Positions 38,957 through 48,492 are shown, counted from the stretch's first letter. The stretch is 64,000 nucleotides of DNA from CAZJHX01 sp964545715 (GCA_964545715.1 CAZJHX010000041.1:5563-69562), one strand, 5' to 3'. Translations and numbers: made by a program. Notes: generated by a model not told the origin, from the sequence alone.

Positions 38957-39879
38957 ACGCCCCTCGTCAGGTAGCGGAAGACGGCCTCCAGGTTGTTGTC
39001 GGGGGACGTCATGCGCGTGATCGTGACCCCGGCGGCCGTCGCTGCGGCCGGGATCTGCTCGTAGCACTCATCGGGCGTAGACGTCTGCAGCACCAGGCCG
39101 TACTCGCCTTTGACGGTCACGCCGCTGACGTGCGGTCGGGCGACCAGCTCGGCGGCCAGCTGGCGCGGGTGGTTGCAGTACAGCTCGATGCGGTGCGGGT
39201 GCCGGTCGATCAGGGCGCGGATCTGGTAGACATTGCCCTGGGCGAGCAGCCGCCCCTTGTCGATCAGGATGAACTCCCCGGTGACGCGCTCCACCTCGTG
39301 CAGCACATGGCTGGACAAAATGACGGTGCGCCCGCCCTCGCCCAGCTCCTTACACAGGTCGGAGATCTGCACGCGACTCACGGGATCGGTGCCGGTGAGA
39401 GGCTCGTCCAAAATGAGCACCTGCGGGTCGTGGGCCAGCGCCTGGGCGATCTTGACCTTCTGCCGCATGCCTTTGGAGTAGGCCTTGATCGGCTTGTTGT
39501 CGCCGCCCGCGCCCAGCGGCAGTCGCACTCGCTCGAGCAGCGCTGCAGAGCGCTCTCTGGCCTCCGACTTTGTAAAGCCGTGCAGCTGGGTCATCAGGGT
39601 GACGAACTCGTGGCCGGTCATGTCCTCGTAGAAGAAGTCATGCTCCGGGCAGTACCCGACCTGTCGCATCAGCGCCGGGTTGGCCCACGTGGACTGGCCG
39701 TCGATGGCGACGGTGCCGGCGGTTGGCTTCAGCAGTCCGGCGATCATGCGCAGCAGCGTAGTCTTGCCGGCGCCGTTGGGGCCCAACAGGCCGATCACGC
39801 CCGAGTCGATCTGCAGGCTGACGCCGTTGAGCGCGATGACGTCGCCATACCAGCGGGCTGCTTCGGTGAGCTCGATCAC
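38953..39879 (-). CDS. ABC transporter ATP-binding protein (second of pair)
   Basis: 308 aa. Walker A GLLGPNGAGKTTLLRMIAG, Q-loop before CPEHDFFYEDM, signature AYSKGMRQKVKIAQAL, Walker B VLILDEPLTGTDPVS, and H-switch VILSSHVLHEVE, then a roughly 80-residue C-terminal extension common to ABC-2 exporters (CcmA/NodI/NatA-like). GTG start at 39879 overlaps the previous permease stop. Confidence 0.9.
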   Translation of the reverse strand: MIELTEAARWYGDVIALNGVSLQIDSGVIGLLGPNGAGKTTLLRMIAGLLKPTAGTVAIDGQSTWANPALMRQVGYCPEHDFFYEDMTGHEFVTLMTQLHGFTKSEARERSAALLERVRLPLGAGGDNKPIKAYSKGMRQKVKIAQALAHDPQVLILDEPLTGTDPVSRVQISDLCKELGEGGRTVILSSHVLHEVERVTGEFILIDKGRLLAQGNVYQIRALIDRHPHRIELYCNHPRQLAAELVARPHVSGVTVKGEYGLVLQTSTPDECYEQIPAAATAAGVTITRMTSPDNNLEAVFRYLTRGV

Positions 39880-40709
39880 GTCTGAGCCCGCTCCAATGAC
39901 TGCAGACGCACTCGCAGCGCAACGTAGAAGAAGCCGGATAACAACACCGATGCGATGAGCGCCGACAGCTGCTCGGAGTCGCCCATCAAGACGCACTCGC
40001 CCGTCTGCACAAACAAGTGCTGGATGCTGATCAGGTCCAGCAGCTCATACGGTCCCAGCACTTTGACCAGCACGCCGCGGGCGATCGTCAGAAACACGAA
40101 GATCCCAAGCCACGCGACGCCGACGTAGCGGGGGGACCGGCCCAGCGAGCTCAGCAGCAGGATCAGTGTGCTGACCAGCGATCCGGCGACCAGCGAAGCC
40201 GCCGCGATGCGCCAGGACATGTCGAGGAAGTGCCCGAACGCGGCCTCTTTGCTCATCAGCAGCTGAGCCACCGCCAGCAGCATGGCCGGGACAAACGTGA
40301 CGCCCAACACCGTGATCAGGACGCCCAGCAGCTTGCCCCACAGGTACTGGTCCACGTCCAGCGGGCGCGTGAAGTACAGCGTGAGAGAGCGGTTGGTCAC
40401 GTCGCGCGCGATCATCGACGAGCCGAACGCCGCCAGCATGATCGCCACGAACCACGCCTCCGCCTTGAACAGCATCAGGAACACGTCGTCGGGCGTGGAG
40501 TCGTCGCCCAACGCCTCGCCGACGACCAGCTGCAGGTACAGCCGGGCTGCCAGAAACAGCACGGGCGCCCACGCCATCAAGAACAGGCGACGCACCCACT
40601 TCTCTTTGTACAGCCGTCGCAGCTCGGTCTCGGCGATGACCAGAAAGCGGGTGGACGCCGGCTCAATCGGCCCGTCGTAGCGCTCATAGCGGCTCTGGTA
40701 AATGCTCAC
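39876..40709 (-). CDS. ABC-2-type transporter permease (first of pair)
   Basis: 277 aa, six TMs. The coupling-helix region reads MIARDVTNRSLTLYFTRPLD, typical of ABC-2 membrane subunits; the N-terminus begins MSIYQSRYERYDGPIEP. GTG at 40709 overlaps the stop of the upstream ATPase gene (GTGA). Together with the following ATPase and permease it suggests a four-subunit exporter or two paralogous exporters co-expressed. Confidence 0.85.
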   Translation of the reverse strand: MSIYQSRYERYDGPIEPASTRFLVIAETELRRLYKEKWVRRLFLMAWAPVLFLAARLYLQLVVGEALGDDSTPDDVFLMLFKAEAWFVAIMLAAFGSSMIARDVTNRSLTLYFTRPLDVDQYLWGKLLGVLITVLGVTFVPAMLLAVAQLLMSKEAAFGHFLDMSWRIAAASLVAGSLVSTLILLLSSLGRSPRYVGVAWLGIFVFLTIARGVLVKVLGPYELLDLISIQHLFVQTGECVLMGDSEQLSALIASVLLSGFFYVALRVRLQSLERAQT

Positions 40710-41620
40710 TGCGGCACCTCCAGAAACTTCATGAAGGCCGACTCCAGCGTGATCTGAACCGGCGCGAAGTGGCGCACCTGCACATCGGCGGTGCCCGCGA
40801 TGGTCCAGAAGCGGTCGATGTCGTCGGCCCCCAGCGCCACCACCAGGTCGTCGGGGTGCTCGGGGTTGAATTGGATGCCGAAGCCGGCGCTCTTGAGGCC
40901 CGCCGCCAGCCGCGCGCCGCGCTCTTTGACCTGCACCTGGTACTCGCCCGCCTGGCCGGCCGTGAACTCGGCGAGGGGGCCATGATGCCGGACCCGACCG
41001 CCGACCAGGACCAGCACACGCTCGCACACCCGCTCCACGTCGTTGAGCAAGTGGGAGCTGAGCACCACGCTGACGTTGATGCGCGCGAGATCGGCGATGA
41101 TCCCCAGCATGTCGTCGCGTCCCTGCGGATCCAGACCGTTGGTCGGCTCATCCAAAAAGACGAGCTCAGGTCCGTGCACAAGCGCCTGCGCCAGCTTCAC
41201 GCGCTGCTTCATGCCGGTTGAGTACTCTTCGGTCACTCGGTAGCGGGCCTCGTCGATGCCGGCGTAGTCCAGCACCTCGTGCGCGCGCCTGATCGCGTGC
41301 CGGCGCGGCAGCCCGCTCAAACGGCCTGCATAGACGACGGACTCAAAGCCGGTCATGCGCCCGAAAAGGCACTCGGTCTCCGGCATGTAACCCACCCGCT
41401 GGCGGATGGCCTTGGCGCCTGTGCGGATGTCGTTGTCCAGCACGCTGCCGGTGCCCCCATCGGGATCCAGCAGGCCCAGCAGCGTCTTGATCAGCGTGGT
41501 CTTACCGGCGCCGTTGGGGCCCAACAAGCCGATCGCGCCGGGCTGGATTTTGACGGTGATGTCGGTCAGTGCCTGAAACGCGCCGTAGAAGTGATTGACG
41601 CTCTCGAGCTGAAACAGCAC
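40706..41620 (-). CDS. ABC transporter ATP-binding protein (first of pair)
   Basis: 304 aa. Walker A GLLGPNGAGKTTLIKTLLG, signature EYSTGMKQRVKLAQAL, Walker B LVFLDEPTNGLDPQGRDD, H-switch VVLSSHLLNDVERV. It is similar in plan to the second ATPase of the operon, suggesting duplication. GTG start 6 nt after the stop of a Cys-rich lipoprotein gene, which is therefore probably co-transcribed. Confidence 0.9.
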   Translation of the reverse strand: MLFQLESVNHFYGAFQALTDITVKIQPGAIGLLGPNGAGKTTLIKTLLGLLDPDGGTGSVLDNDIRTGAKAIRQRVGYMPETECLFGRMTGFESVVYAGRLSGLPRRHAIRRAHEVLDYAGIDEARYRVTEEYSTGMKQRVKLAQALVHGPELVFLDEPTNGLDPQGRDDMLGIIADLARINVSVVLSSHLLNDVERVCERVLVLVGGRVRHHGPLAEFTAGQAGEYQVQVKERGARLAAGLKSAGFGIQFNPEHPDDLVVALGADDIDRFWTIAGTADVQVRHFAPVQITLESAFMKFLEVPQ

Positions 41621-41626
41621 AGGCCG

Positions 41627-42217
41627 CTACTGCGCGAGCGAGTCGAAGCAGAACTTCTGCTCGATCGTGACGCCCTTGAAGGCGGTGTCTTTTGCCGCGC
41701 AGGTGCTTTGTCCGTCGGCCGCGGCGATGGCCTTCTCCAGCCCGACTTTGTCGAACGCTCCGCCGTCGCTGCACCCCAGGTAGGCCGCGCAATCGGCCTC
41801 TTTCTTGTCACAGTTCAGCGTGTCGCCGTTGAACGCAGCCAGGATAAGGCCGCAGGCGGCCTGGTTGCCGATGGGATCGGCTAGATCGAACTCGTCCGTG
41901 GGCGCTGAGCAGCCGGTCTTGGCGATGGTGCATTCGACCAACTTGGCCTGGTCGCACGTCGCGGTAGCCGCCACGGCGTTGACGCAATCCGTGACGTCGG
42001 ACGTCTCCACGTTGCCACCGGGGCCCGGGCACCCCGGCAGCTTGTCGCAGTTCAAGAAGCCCATGTCGGCCTCAGTGGGGCATTTCTTGAGCAGCGCGTC
42101 GTACAGAGACTTGCACGCCTCGAGATTGGGCGTGGGCTCGTTGAGCGCGGACCCGCATCCAGTGGCGCCGGCGGCGGTCGCACAGACCAGGACAAACGAT
42201 GCACAGAAGCGAAGCAT
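41627..42217 (-). CDS. Cys-rich lipoprotein heading the ABC operon
   Basis: 196 aa. The ATG at 42217 gives a lipoprotein signal (CATAAGATGC, lipid Cys at 21) and has GATAAT 10 nt upstream. The mature chain has more than a dozen Cys in short spacings (LEACKSLYDALLKKC, LNCDKLPGC, DKKEADCAAYLGC), so it is probably an extracytoplasmic disulfide-bonded helical protein. I do not recognise a family. Six nt before an ABC ATPase gene; it might be an accessory or substrate of that exporter. Confidence 0.7.
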   Translation of the reverse strand: MLRFCASFVLVCATAAGATGCGSALNEPTPNLEACKSLYDALLKKCPTEADMGFLNCDKLPGCPGPGGNVETSDVTDCVNAVAATATCDQAKLVECTIAKTGCSAPTDEFDLADPIGNQAACGLILAAFNGDTLNCDKKEADCAAYLGCSDGGAFDKVGLEKAIAAADGQSTCAAKDTAFKGVTIEQKFCFDSLAQ

Positions 42218-42225
42218 GGCGCCTG

Positions 42226-42233
42226 ACATTATC
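42226..42233 (-). promoter_or_regulatory. Candidate -10 region (GATAAT/TAATGT) for the lipoprotein-ABC operon
   Basis: Overlapping GATAAT and TAATGT on the minus strand end 10 and 8 nt before the ATG at 42217. No well-spaced -35. Confidence 0.4.
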
Positions 42234-42296
42234 CTGTGACAATTGCGCGCGGCAAGTCCCGGCTCTATCCTGTCCGCGGTGCGTGATGGAGACTGA

Positions 42297-42704
42297 ATGG
42301 CCAAGGGAATCCTGTTTATCGTGATAGGCGTTGTGATGATCATCTTCGACATCACGATCAAACCCGTCTTCAGCATCCCGATCACGCCCGGCTTCTCGTT
42401 TCCTATCGGCCTGCTCGCCGCCCTGGTCGGCGGGCTCTGGGTCGTCAGCTCCCGCGTCGCGGAGTTTCAAGCGCAGCTGACCCAGGGCGAGGTCGCCGAG
42501 TGGGGCAGCAAGCTGGAGCTGGCCACGCCGCGTATCATCGCGCTCAGCGAAGAGCAGCTCTCCACGGAGTACATCTCGGAAACGGTCGCCAAAGAGACGT
42601 CCATCCCGCAGGACATCCTGATCAAGTACATGTACGCGATGCGCAATTACCTCAACGACGCGGCCGACAAGGCGCGGTCCGAGAAGCGCCGTCAGGAGAG
42701 CTAG
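42297..42704 (+). CDS. Small two-TM inner-membrane protein of unknown function
   Basis: 135 aa. Two N-terminal TM helices (residues about 4-19, ILFIVIGVVMIIFDI, and 38-52, IGLLAALVGGLWVVS), then a roughly 80-residue charged, mainly helical cytoplasmic tail (SKLELATPRIIALSEEQLS, RNYLNDAADKARSEK). GGAG lies 6 nt before the ATG. Upstream TATCCT (42266-42271) gives a leadered promoter. The stop overlaps the convergent barrel gene by 4 nt. No family recognised. Confidence 0.65.
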   Translation: MAKGILFIVIGVVMIIFDITIKPVFSIPITPGFSFPIGLLAALVGGLWVVSSRVAEFQAQLTQGEVAEWGSKLELATPRIIALSEEQLSTEYISETVAKETSIPQDILIKYMYAMRNYLNDAADKARSEKRRQES

Positions 42705-44257
42705 AAGTTCACCTGGGACAGGATCGTGAAGCCCAGCGCGTTGGGCTCTTCGAAAGTGCGGAGGTTGTGGCCTGACGCGTCCGGCTTGATCGACGCCAGG
42801 TTGTCGTCTCGGCCGTACCAGAGCGTCGCGATGAAGCGAAACGCGTCGTAGTAGGACCACTTGAGATCGACGCGCCCTACAAACAGCGGCAGCTCGTCCT
42901 GACCGTTGGGCAGGATGTCCCAGTCCCCGGCCTGATCCCCGCGCACGACCACCTTCGTGTTGCCCTGATCGACGCTGCTGGCGTTGGCGCCCGTCGGGGC
43001 GATGCCCGCGTATGTGGCAGGCTGGAGCACGCCCAGGGTCAAGCCCAGGGTCAGGTCGTATGGCTGGATGTTGTAGTCGGCCGCGATGGCGCCGTAGACC
43101 TCTGGGCTGACCTTCACGTCCGCGCTCAGCGCCTGGTACGGGATGAACCCCGGCACGTCGAACAGGATCGCCGTCAAGTCGCGGTAGATCACGTCCATGT
43201 GTAGGCGAAAGTAGCCGTACTTCATCTTGGCGCCGATGTGGCCCATGATCGCGGTCTCGCTCTTGGTGGAGCTCACGTTGTCCGGATCCTCCAGCACCTG
43301 CGCCAAAAACGAGAACTCCCCCTCGATCGCCAGGCTCAGCGCTCCCGTGCGGTACTGCTCGCGCCGGAAGAGCTCCTCGCGGATCTTGTCCTGCTGAAAG
43401 ATGCGCACGTCCATGGCCCGCCCGATCGGGATGCCGCGACGAAATGACACGCGTCCGGAGGCGCCGCCGGCCAGGATGCTCTGCCCCAGCGCGTTCATGC
43501 GGGTGTTCGTGCCCTTGTTGAAGAACCCGCCGTTGAACTCAAAGCGCAGCCCGCTGTCCTGGACCTCGAAGCCCGCGCCGCCCAGCACGCCGTAAAAGGT
43601 GCGCTGCACGTTCTTGAGCTCGTTGCCGCCCGGGTTGATCAGGGTGTCCTCGGCCGGGCTCTTTACGCGCGCGGCTTTGAAGCCAAGAAAGAAGTGTGAG
43701 TAGCGATAGTCCAGGTCAAACTGCAGGCCCGGCGCCAGGCCGCTGCGAAAGTTCTTGGGGAAGCTGTCGGTGCCGCCCCAGCTCACGTCCGGGTGAAAGC
43801 CCAGGCGCATGCGGTCCGAGTCCACGGGAAACAGCGTGAACGCCCAGTACCGCTCGTGGCGGGTATCCAAAAAGAAGTTTGTGCGGATGTAGGAGCCCGA
43901 GTCGCTGAGCCGGTTGTTGTCGACGTCCAGATCGATGCTGAGCGCGGCCTCGGGCTGAAAGAACGGGCTGAGCAGCAGGCGCTTGTACAGCAGCAGCCGG
44001 GTCACGTTTTTCCCGCACTCGCTCGGCTCCGTGCGGTCGGCGATCGTCCCGTGGCAGTTGCCGAAATACGCAGACGGGCTGGACTTGCGCGTCTCTCCGG
44101 CGCCGACAAGCAGATTGTCGTCGCCGAAGACGAACGTGACGGACGTCTTCAAGAACGGCTCATCCGGCGTCTGGGCGACCTTGCCCTTGGGCTGTTGCTG
44201 CGCCGTCGCCGGTCCTGCGATCAGGACGGCCAGCGCCAACGTTTGCCACCACTTCAT
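42701..44257 (-). CDS. Outer-membrane beta-barrel protein of a three-gene operon
   Basis: 518 aa. Signal peptide (ending GPATAQ), alternating hydrophobic strands, several even-spaced aromatic residues and a C-terminal Phe (ILSQVNF), which is the outer-membrane assembly signal. Blocks such as GLQFDLDYRYSHFFLGFKAAR and YYDAFRFIATLWYGRDD look like barrel strands. Starts in a 4-nt overlap with the preceding lipoprotein gene. It may anchor or export the lipoprotein and nucleotidase encoded upstream; no family assigned. Confidence 0.7.
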   Translation of the reverse strand: MKWWQTLALAVLIAGPATAQQQPKGKVAQTPDEPFLKTSVTFVFGDDNLLVGAGETRKSSPSAYFGNCHGTIADRTEPSECGKNVTRLLLYKRLLLSPFFQPEAALSIDLDVDNNRLSDSGSYIRTNFFLDTRHERYWAFTLFPVDSDRMRLGFHPDVSWGGTDSFPKNFRSGLAPGLQFDLDYRYSHFFLGFKAARVKSPAEDTLINPGGNELKNVQRTFYGVLGGAGFEVQDSGLRFEFNGGFFNKGTNTRMNALGQSILAGGASGRVSFRRGIPIGRAMDVRIFQQDKIREELFRREQYRTGALSLAIEGEFSFLAQVLEDPDNVSSTKSETAIMGHIGAKMKYGYFRLHMDVIYRDLTAILFDVPGFIPYQALSADVKVSPEVYGAIAADYNIQPYDLTLGLTLGVLQPATYAGIAPTGANASSVDQGNTKVVVRGDQAGDWDILPNGQDELPLFVGRVDLKWSYYDAFRFIATLWYGRDDNLASIKPDASGHNLRTFEEPNALGFTILSQVNF

Positions 44258-45798
44258 CCGTTGCCTCCAGAGATGATCACGTCTTCATTGAAGCGTGGGT
44301 CCAGGACCCAGAACTGCAGCCCGCAGTCGTTGCCGCCGTCAGACCCACAGAGGTAGACATGGCGCAGCGAGCCGGTAACCGCCGAGACCGTGCGCGGCGG
44401 GCAGCTGTACTGCAAGAAGCCCAGCGGCGTGATCTCGCGCGTACACAGCCCCAGCTGGTCTTCCTGCCCCAAAAACTCGATATCCAGCGGCGTGAAGTCC
44501 GCGGCCAGCGCTACCGAGACGCCCATCTGCTTCTTGCCGTCCACGCGCCCCAGCCACTGCCGGTACTCGAAGAAGCTCTCCAGGTCCGTGCAGCCGTTGT
44601 CGTTGCCGCAGTCAAAGCGGCAGTTCTGCTCGTCGCCGGGCTCGATGGAGCCGTTCTTATCGCGGTCGCAGGAGATCAGGCGCGTCGGCACCGCGATGTT
44701 GCGCACCTTCACCAGGTTGGACTCAAACGCCTCCAGCAGCTCGCTGTTGTCGCTGATCGGGCCGCTGTCGAACGAGTCCTTCTCCTCTTTCAGCAGGTCG
44801 GTCAGGTCGATGCCTCCTCCGGCCGGCGCCCGCGGAAACTTGTCGGGCAAAAAGAAGCTGATGTCGCGCTGGCACTCGTCCAGGTCGAACTCCGGATCGC
44901 TCTGAGGGTGCGTGTAGTAGCTGGGAAACGTCAGCTGGGTCTGCCCGGCGTGCTCGTCCACCGTCCCCGAGAACCAGCAGACCAGATCGTTGATCTGCAC
45001 GCCGATCGGGGCGCTGAACGTGAACAGGAAGATCGAGTTGTAGGGCCTGTCGTTCTCCTTGAACCCCATGTCGGTGATGTAGAAGCCGGTGTCGATGACG
45101 TTCGTGACGACGAGCTGCCCGGTGTCGACCCGGACCGGCTGCCCACGCATCGGGCTGGTCTGCACCTTGTCCGTCAGCTGGATCTGGCGCACGGTCGGGT
45201 TGTCGAAGTGCATCGTGTCGGTGGCGCCTGACGCCAGCGAGGCCGGCGCCTCCCGGTTGTCGAAGATCCCCAGACAGCCCGGGTCCGCCAGGTCGATCTT
45301 GCCGTTCTTGTCGTTGTCCAGGCCGTCGTTGCACTGTCCGTACTTCACGTCGTCCGGCTTGGGGTCGACGCCGTCCTCCTCGACCCAGATGTGCGTCGGG
45401 CCGGTCGTGCGATTGATGCAGACCTCCACCCCGTCCGCCTTGCCGTCGGTCATCTGAAAGTACCGCGTAGAGGGCGTCACAAAGCCGGGCGTCACGTCCA
45501 CGTGCAGTGTGCCGGAGAAGCTGAAGCTCTCGGCCTCGGTATCGGCGGCGCGCACGTCGATTCGATAGCAGCGGCTGCAGCGAAAGTCCCGGCAGGTCTC
45601 GGCGGCCTGGCAGTCTGAGGCCTCCTGGCAGCCGGTGCCCGAGATAAACGGCAGCGGCGTGTCGGCCGATCCGGTCGGCTGTGGGGTCGCCTCGGCCGTA
45701 AACGTGACCTTGAAGGACTGCAGCCCCACGTCGATGCCCCCGCGGGCGGTGCATCCGGCAGCCGCGAGCGCAGCCGCTATGGCGATCACGCGCATCAT
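44254..45798 (-). CDS. Lipoprotein with MopE-type metal-binding motif
   Basis: 514 aa. Lipobox AALAAAGC (Cys16). An N-terminal Cys cluster (GCQEASDCQAAETCRDFRC) is followed by QCNDGLDNDKNGKIDLADPGC, the CxDGxDNDxDGxxDxxDPGC motif of MopE-like putative metal-binding repeats, and later a C-terminal region with CDRDKNGSIEPGDEQNC and SCPPRTVSAVTGS. ATG overlaps the stop of the nucleotidase gene (ATGA) and its own stop overlaps the barrel gene, so all three are co-translated. Function unknown; a surface role is inferred. Confidence 0.75.
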   Translation of the reverse strand: MMRVIAIAAALAAAGCTARGGIDVGLQSFKVTFTAEATPQPTGSADTPLPFISGTGCQEASDCQAAETCRDFRCSRCYRIDVRAADTEAESFSFSGTLHVDVTPGFVTPSTRYFQMTDGKADGVEVCINRTTGPTHIWVEEDGVDPKPDDVKYGQCNDGLDNDKNGKIDLADPGCLGIFDNREAPASLASGATDTMHFDNPTVRQIQLTDKVQTSPMRGQPVRVDTGQLVVTNVIDTGFYITDMGFKENDRPYNSIFLFTFSAPIGVQINDLVCWFSGTVDEHAGQTQLTFPSYYTHPQSDPEFDLDECQRDISFFLPDKFPRAPAGGGIDLTDLLKEEKDSFDSGPISDNSELLEAFESNLVKVRNIAVPTRLISCDRDKNGSIEPGDEQNCRFDCGNDNGCTDLESFFEYRQWLGRVDGKKQMGVSVALAADFTPLDIEFLGQEDQLGLCTREITPLGFLQYSCPPRTVSAVTGSLRHVYLCGSDGGNDCGLQFWVLDPRFNEDVIISGGNG

Positions 45799-48467
45799 TC
45801 GGGGTCGTCCGGGTTCAGATCTTGCGGCAGGTCGGCCAGGTTCTCGGGCAGCACCGTCTTGATGCGGCCGTCAGCCTCGGCGCGCGGGCACGGCAGATCG
45901 ATGCAGCGCTGGGTGTTCAGGGATTCATTCTTGATGTGGCAGAGGTCGGCCGCCGGCCTCAAATCGATGCACGCGTCTGGGATGCAGCGCCGCTCCTGGC
46001 ACGTGTTGGCCGCCGGGCAGTCGCTGATCCCGCCCTTTTTGCCGGTGCACGTCGGGCGGCACCGCAGCTCCACGCACTCCGAGATGATCGGGATGCACAG
46101 GCCCTGTACGCACCTCAGCTCAGAGGGGCATTCGCTGTCCAGGCTGCACCCGCTGCACACGTCCTGACAGGTGCCCGCAATGCACTCGCCCTCGCAGTCG
46201 CCGCCGCCCGTGCACACCCGCTGGGGGCCGCACCAGCCGAAGCGGCAGACCTCGCTGACGTCGCAGTCGTCGCTGCCCTCACATCGCGTCCGCTTGGGGA
46301 TGCATCGGCGCTCCTCGCAGCCTTGTCCGGCCGCGCAGTCGCCGTCCACGACGCAGGGCGATCCGCCGCCAAAGCAGTACAGCAGCGCCGGGTTGCAGGT
46401 GGTCGACTCCAGGCACGGCAGCCCCGGTCGCGGCGCGCAGCCACCGTCGATGCACAGCCGCAGCTGCTCGCCGGTGGTGATGAAGTTGGGGCAGTCCTCG
46501 TCCTCGATGCATCGCAGCGCGCACCGTCCGTTGATGCACCGCATGCGGTCGGAGACGCACAGCCCGTCCACGCATCGGCAGACGTCGCCCTCGCACAGCT
46601 CCGGGTCGCACTCCGGAGTGATCTTGCACGTTTGGCAGGCCCCGTTGCGGCACAGCTCTTCGGTTTTCAGGCACTCCAGGTCCTCGGTGCACCGCATGTC
46701 GTCGTGCCCGCAGTACCGGCTGAACTCCTCTTCCAGCTTTGTGGTGTCCAGCTTGCGGCAGAAGCGGTCGTGAAAGGCCGTCAGATTGGTCACGCAGCCC
46801 TCGAACGTGACGCAGCCGGCCAGATCGATGCTGCCGTCGGGCAGGCGACACTCCTCCACGCAGTGCGGCGAGCGCACAAACGACTCCAGCACGGCGTCCC
46901 GCATCGGCAGCCCGGTGTCGTATTGGGTGTTGTTGTTCTTCAAGATGGTGAAGCCCGACCCGCCCTGCGCGATGTAGTCGTTGGTCGCCATCTCGTAGAC
47001 CGCGTCGGGGCGCAAGGCCTCTTCCACGCAGTCATCTTTGTCGTCCAGGTCTGCCTTGGAGCAGTCCGTTAGAAAGATATCCTGGGCCTTGGGGCAGTCC
47101 GGACACTCGGGGGACGGTGGGTTGCAGTTCAGCGTTACGCGTATGCCGGCCACCTGGACCTGGCTGTTGCACCCGCGTCCGGCGCTGCGGGCGGCCACGT
47201 AGTCGAACAGCTGCTGGATGTCGACGCCCGAGATGAACATGGTGGTGACCGTGTTGTTGAACGGAAAGACGTTGAAGATGCCGTCCAGCGTGATCGGCCC
47301 CTCGTAGATGTCGGACCGTATGCCCAGCGTGTTGGTCATCCCGAAGTCCGCGCGCGCCTGAAACCGCAGAGCCTCCGCCACCAGATTGCCCAGCGGCGCG
47401 TCGGAGCCGCCGAAGCCGAACCGGCGAATCACCTTGGACGCGTACCCAAAGACGCTGGTGAGGTCGATCGTCTGCTGCAGCTTCAGCTTGTACGGCTCCA
47501 GCAGCTGCAGCATCAGGGCGTCTTCCGGCACGCGCTTGTCGATGGGGATCAGCGTGTACTTGTGGTTGAGCACCTCCCCGTCGCGCACGATGACGTCCAG
47601 CTTGCCTACATACTTGGCAAACGCGCCGGAGTGCACCAGGGGGACGCGCCGGCCCGCCTTGTCGATGATCACCTTGGGCGGGTCCAGCGCCACGTGCAGG
47701 TGCCCGCCGAAGATGATGTCAAAGCCCACGGTGGCTGCGATGATCTCCTCGTCTTCAGTGAGCCCCGCGTGACTGACGCCCACCATCAGGTCCGCGTGCG
47801 GCGTCAAGAAGTCGATGTACTCCTGTAGGATCGTGGCGTTCTGCAGCGGCAGGATGCCCAGCGAGTTGCCCACGTCCGTAATCGACGTGATGGACGAGAA
47901 GTTGGCGATGCCGATGAGCGCGACCCGCACGCCGCCCACGTTGGCGATGTGATAGGGCCGCGACAGGTCGTTGAGCGGGTTGGACGGGATGTACAGGTAG
48001 TTGGCTGCAAGCAGCGGATAGGACGCCCAGCCCTTGAGCTGCTTGACGAAGTTGGACAGCCCCTCATCGAACTCGTGGTTGCCGATGACCACGCCGTCGG
48101 GCCGCAGCCAGCTCATCACCCGCTGCTCGATCTCCCCGTGAAACACGTTGAAGATCGGGGCGCCCTGAAAGCAGTCCCCGCTGTCGACGTACAGCACGCG
48201 GTCGCCACGCGCCCGCTCCTGCTTGATCACATGCGCCACGCGCGCGATGCCGCCGAACGGCGCGTTCTCCTGCAGCAGGCCGAGGGCGACGTCGGTAGCC
48301 TGCACCGTCATGTCGTACGGCAGCAGCCGGGAGTGGATGTCGGACGTGTGCAGAAACGTGAGCCGGATGTCCTGGCCCTCGACCACGGGATTGGTGTTCT
48401 GGCGCCCGCAGCCGCAGATCGAAATCGCGACCGCACACCACACCACTAGCCTGCTTGGGGCGTGCAC
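45795..48467 (-). CDS. 5'-nucleotidase/UshA-type lipoprotein with Cys-rich tail
   Basis: 890 aa, GTG start. Lipoprotein signal (AISICGC, Cys20). Residues about 35-320 are a calcineurin-like metallophosphatase (LHTSDIHSRL, VDSGDCFQGAP, VIGNHEFDEGLS, FGGHLH), then the 5'-nucleotidase C-terminal domain (GSDAPLGNLVAEALRF, NVFPFNNTV, ATNDYIAQGGSGFTIL). From about residue 560 to the end is a Cys-rich tail with CxxDxDC and CxxGRC spacing (CINGRCALRCIEDEDC; LDSECPSELRCVQGLC), unlike UshA. The enzyme probably hydrolyses extracellular nucleotides or related phosphoesters at the cell surface; the tail may bind a partner such as the lipoprotein and barrel encoded next. Confidence 0.85.
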   Translation of the reverse strand: MHAPSRLVVWCAVAISICGCGRQNTNPVVEGQDIRLTFLHTSDIHSRLLPYDMTVQATDVALGLLQENAPFGGIARVAHVIKQERARGDRVLYVDSGDCFQGAPIFNVFHGEIEQRVMSWLRPDGVVIGNHEFDEGLSNFVKQLKGWASYPLLAANYLYIPSNPLNDLSRPYHIANVGGVRVALIGIANFSSITSITDVGNSLGILPLQNATILQEYIDFLTPHADLMVGVSHAGLTEDEEIIAATVGFDIIFGGHLHVALDPPKVIIDKAGRRVPLVHSGAFAKYVGKLDVIVRDGEVLNHKYTLIPIDKRVPEDALMLQLLEPYKLKLQQTIDLTSVFGYASKVIRRFGFGGSDAPLGNLVAEALRFQARADFGMTNTLGIRSDIYEGPITLDGIFNVFPFNNTVTTMFISGVDIQQLFDYVAARSAGRGCNSQVQVAGIRVTLNCNPPSPECPDCPKAQDIFLTDCSKADLDDKDDCVEEALRPDAVYEMATNDYIAQGGSGFTILKNNNTQYDTGLPMRDAVLESFVRSPHCVEECRLPDGSIDLAGCVTFEGCVTNLTAFHDRFCRKLDTTKLEEEFSRYCGHDDMRCTEDLECLKTEELCRNGACQTCKITPECDPELCEGDVCRCVDGLCVSDRMRCINGRCALRCIEDEDCPNFITTGEQLRLCIDGGCAPRPGLPCLESTTCNPALLYCFGGGSPCVVDGDCAAGQGCEERRCIPKRTRCEGSDDCDVSEVCRFGWCGPQRVCTGGGDCEGECIAGTCQDVCSGCSLDSECPSELRCVQGLCIPIISECVELRCRPTCTGKKGGISDCPAANTCQERRCIPDACIDLRPAADLCHIKNESLNTQRCIDLPCPRAEADGRIKTVLPENLADLPQDLNPDDPE

Positions 48468-48492
48468 TGTGGCGGTCTAACATACATCCTGA

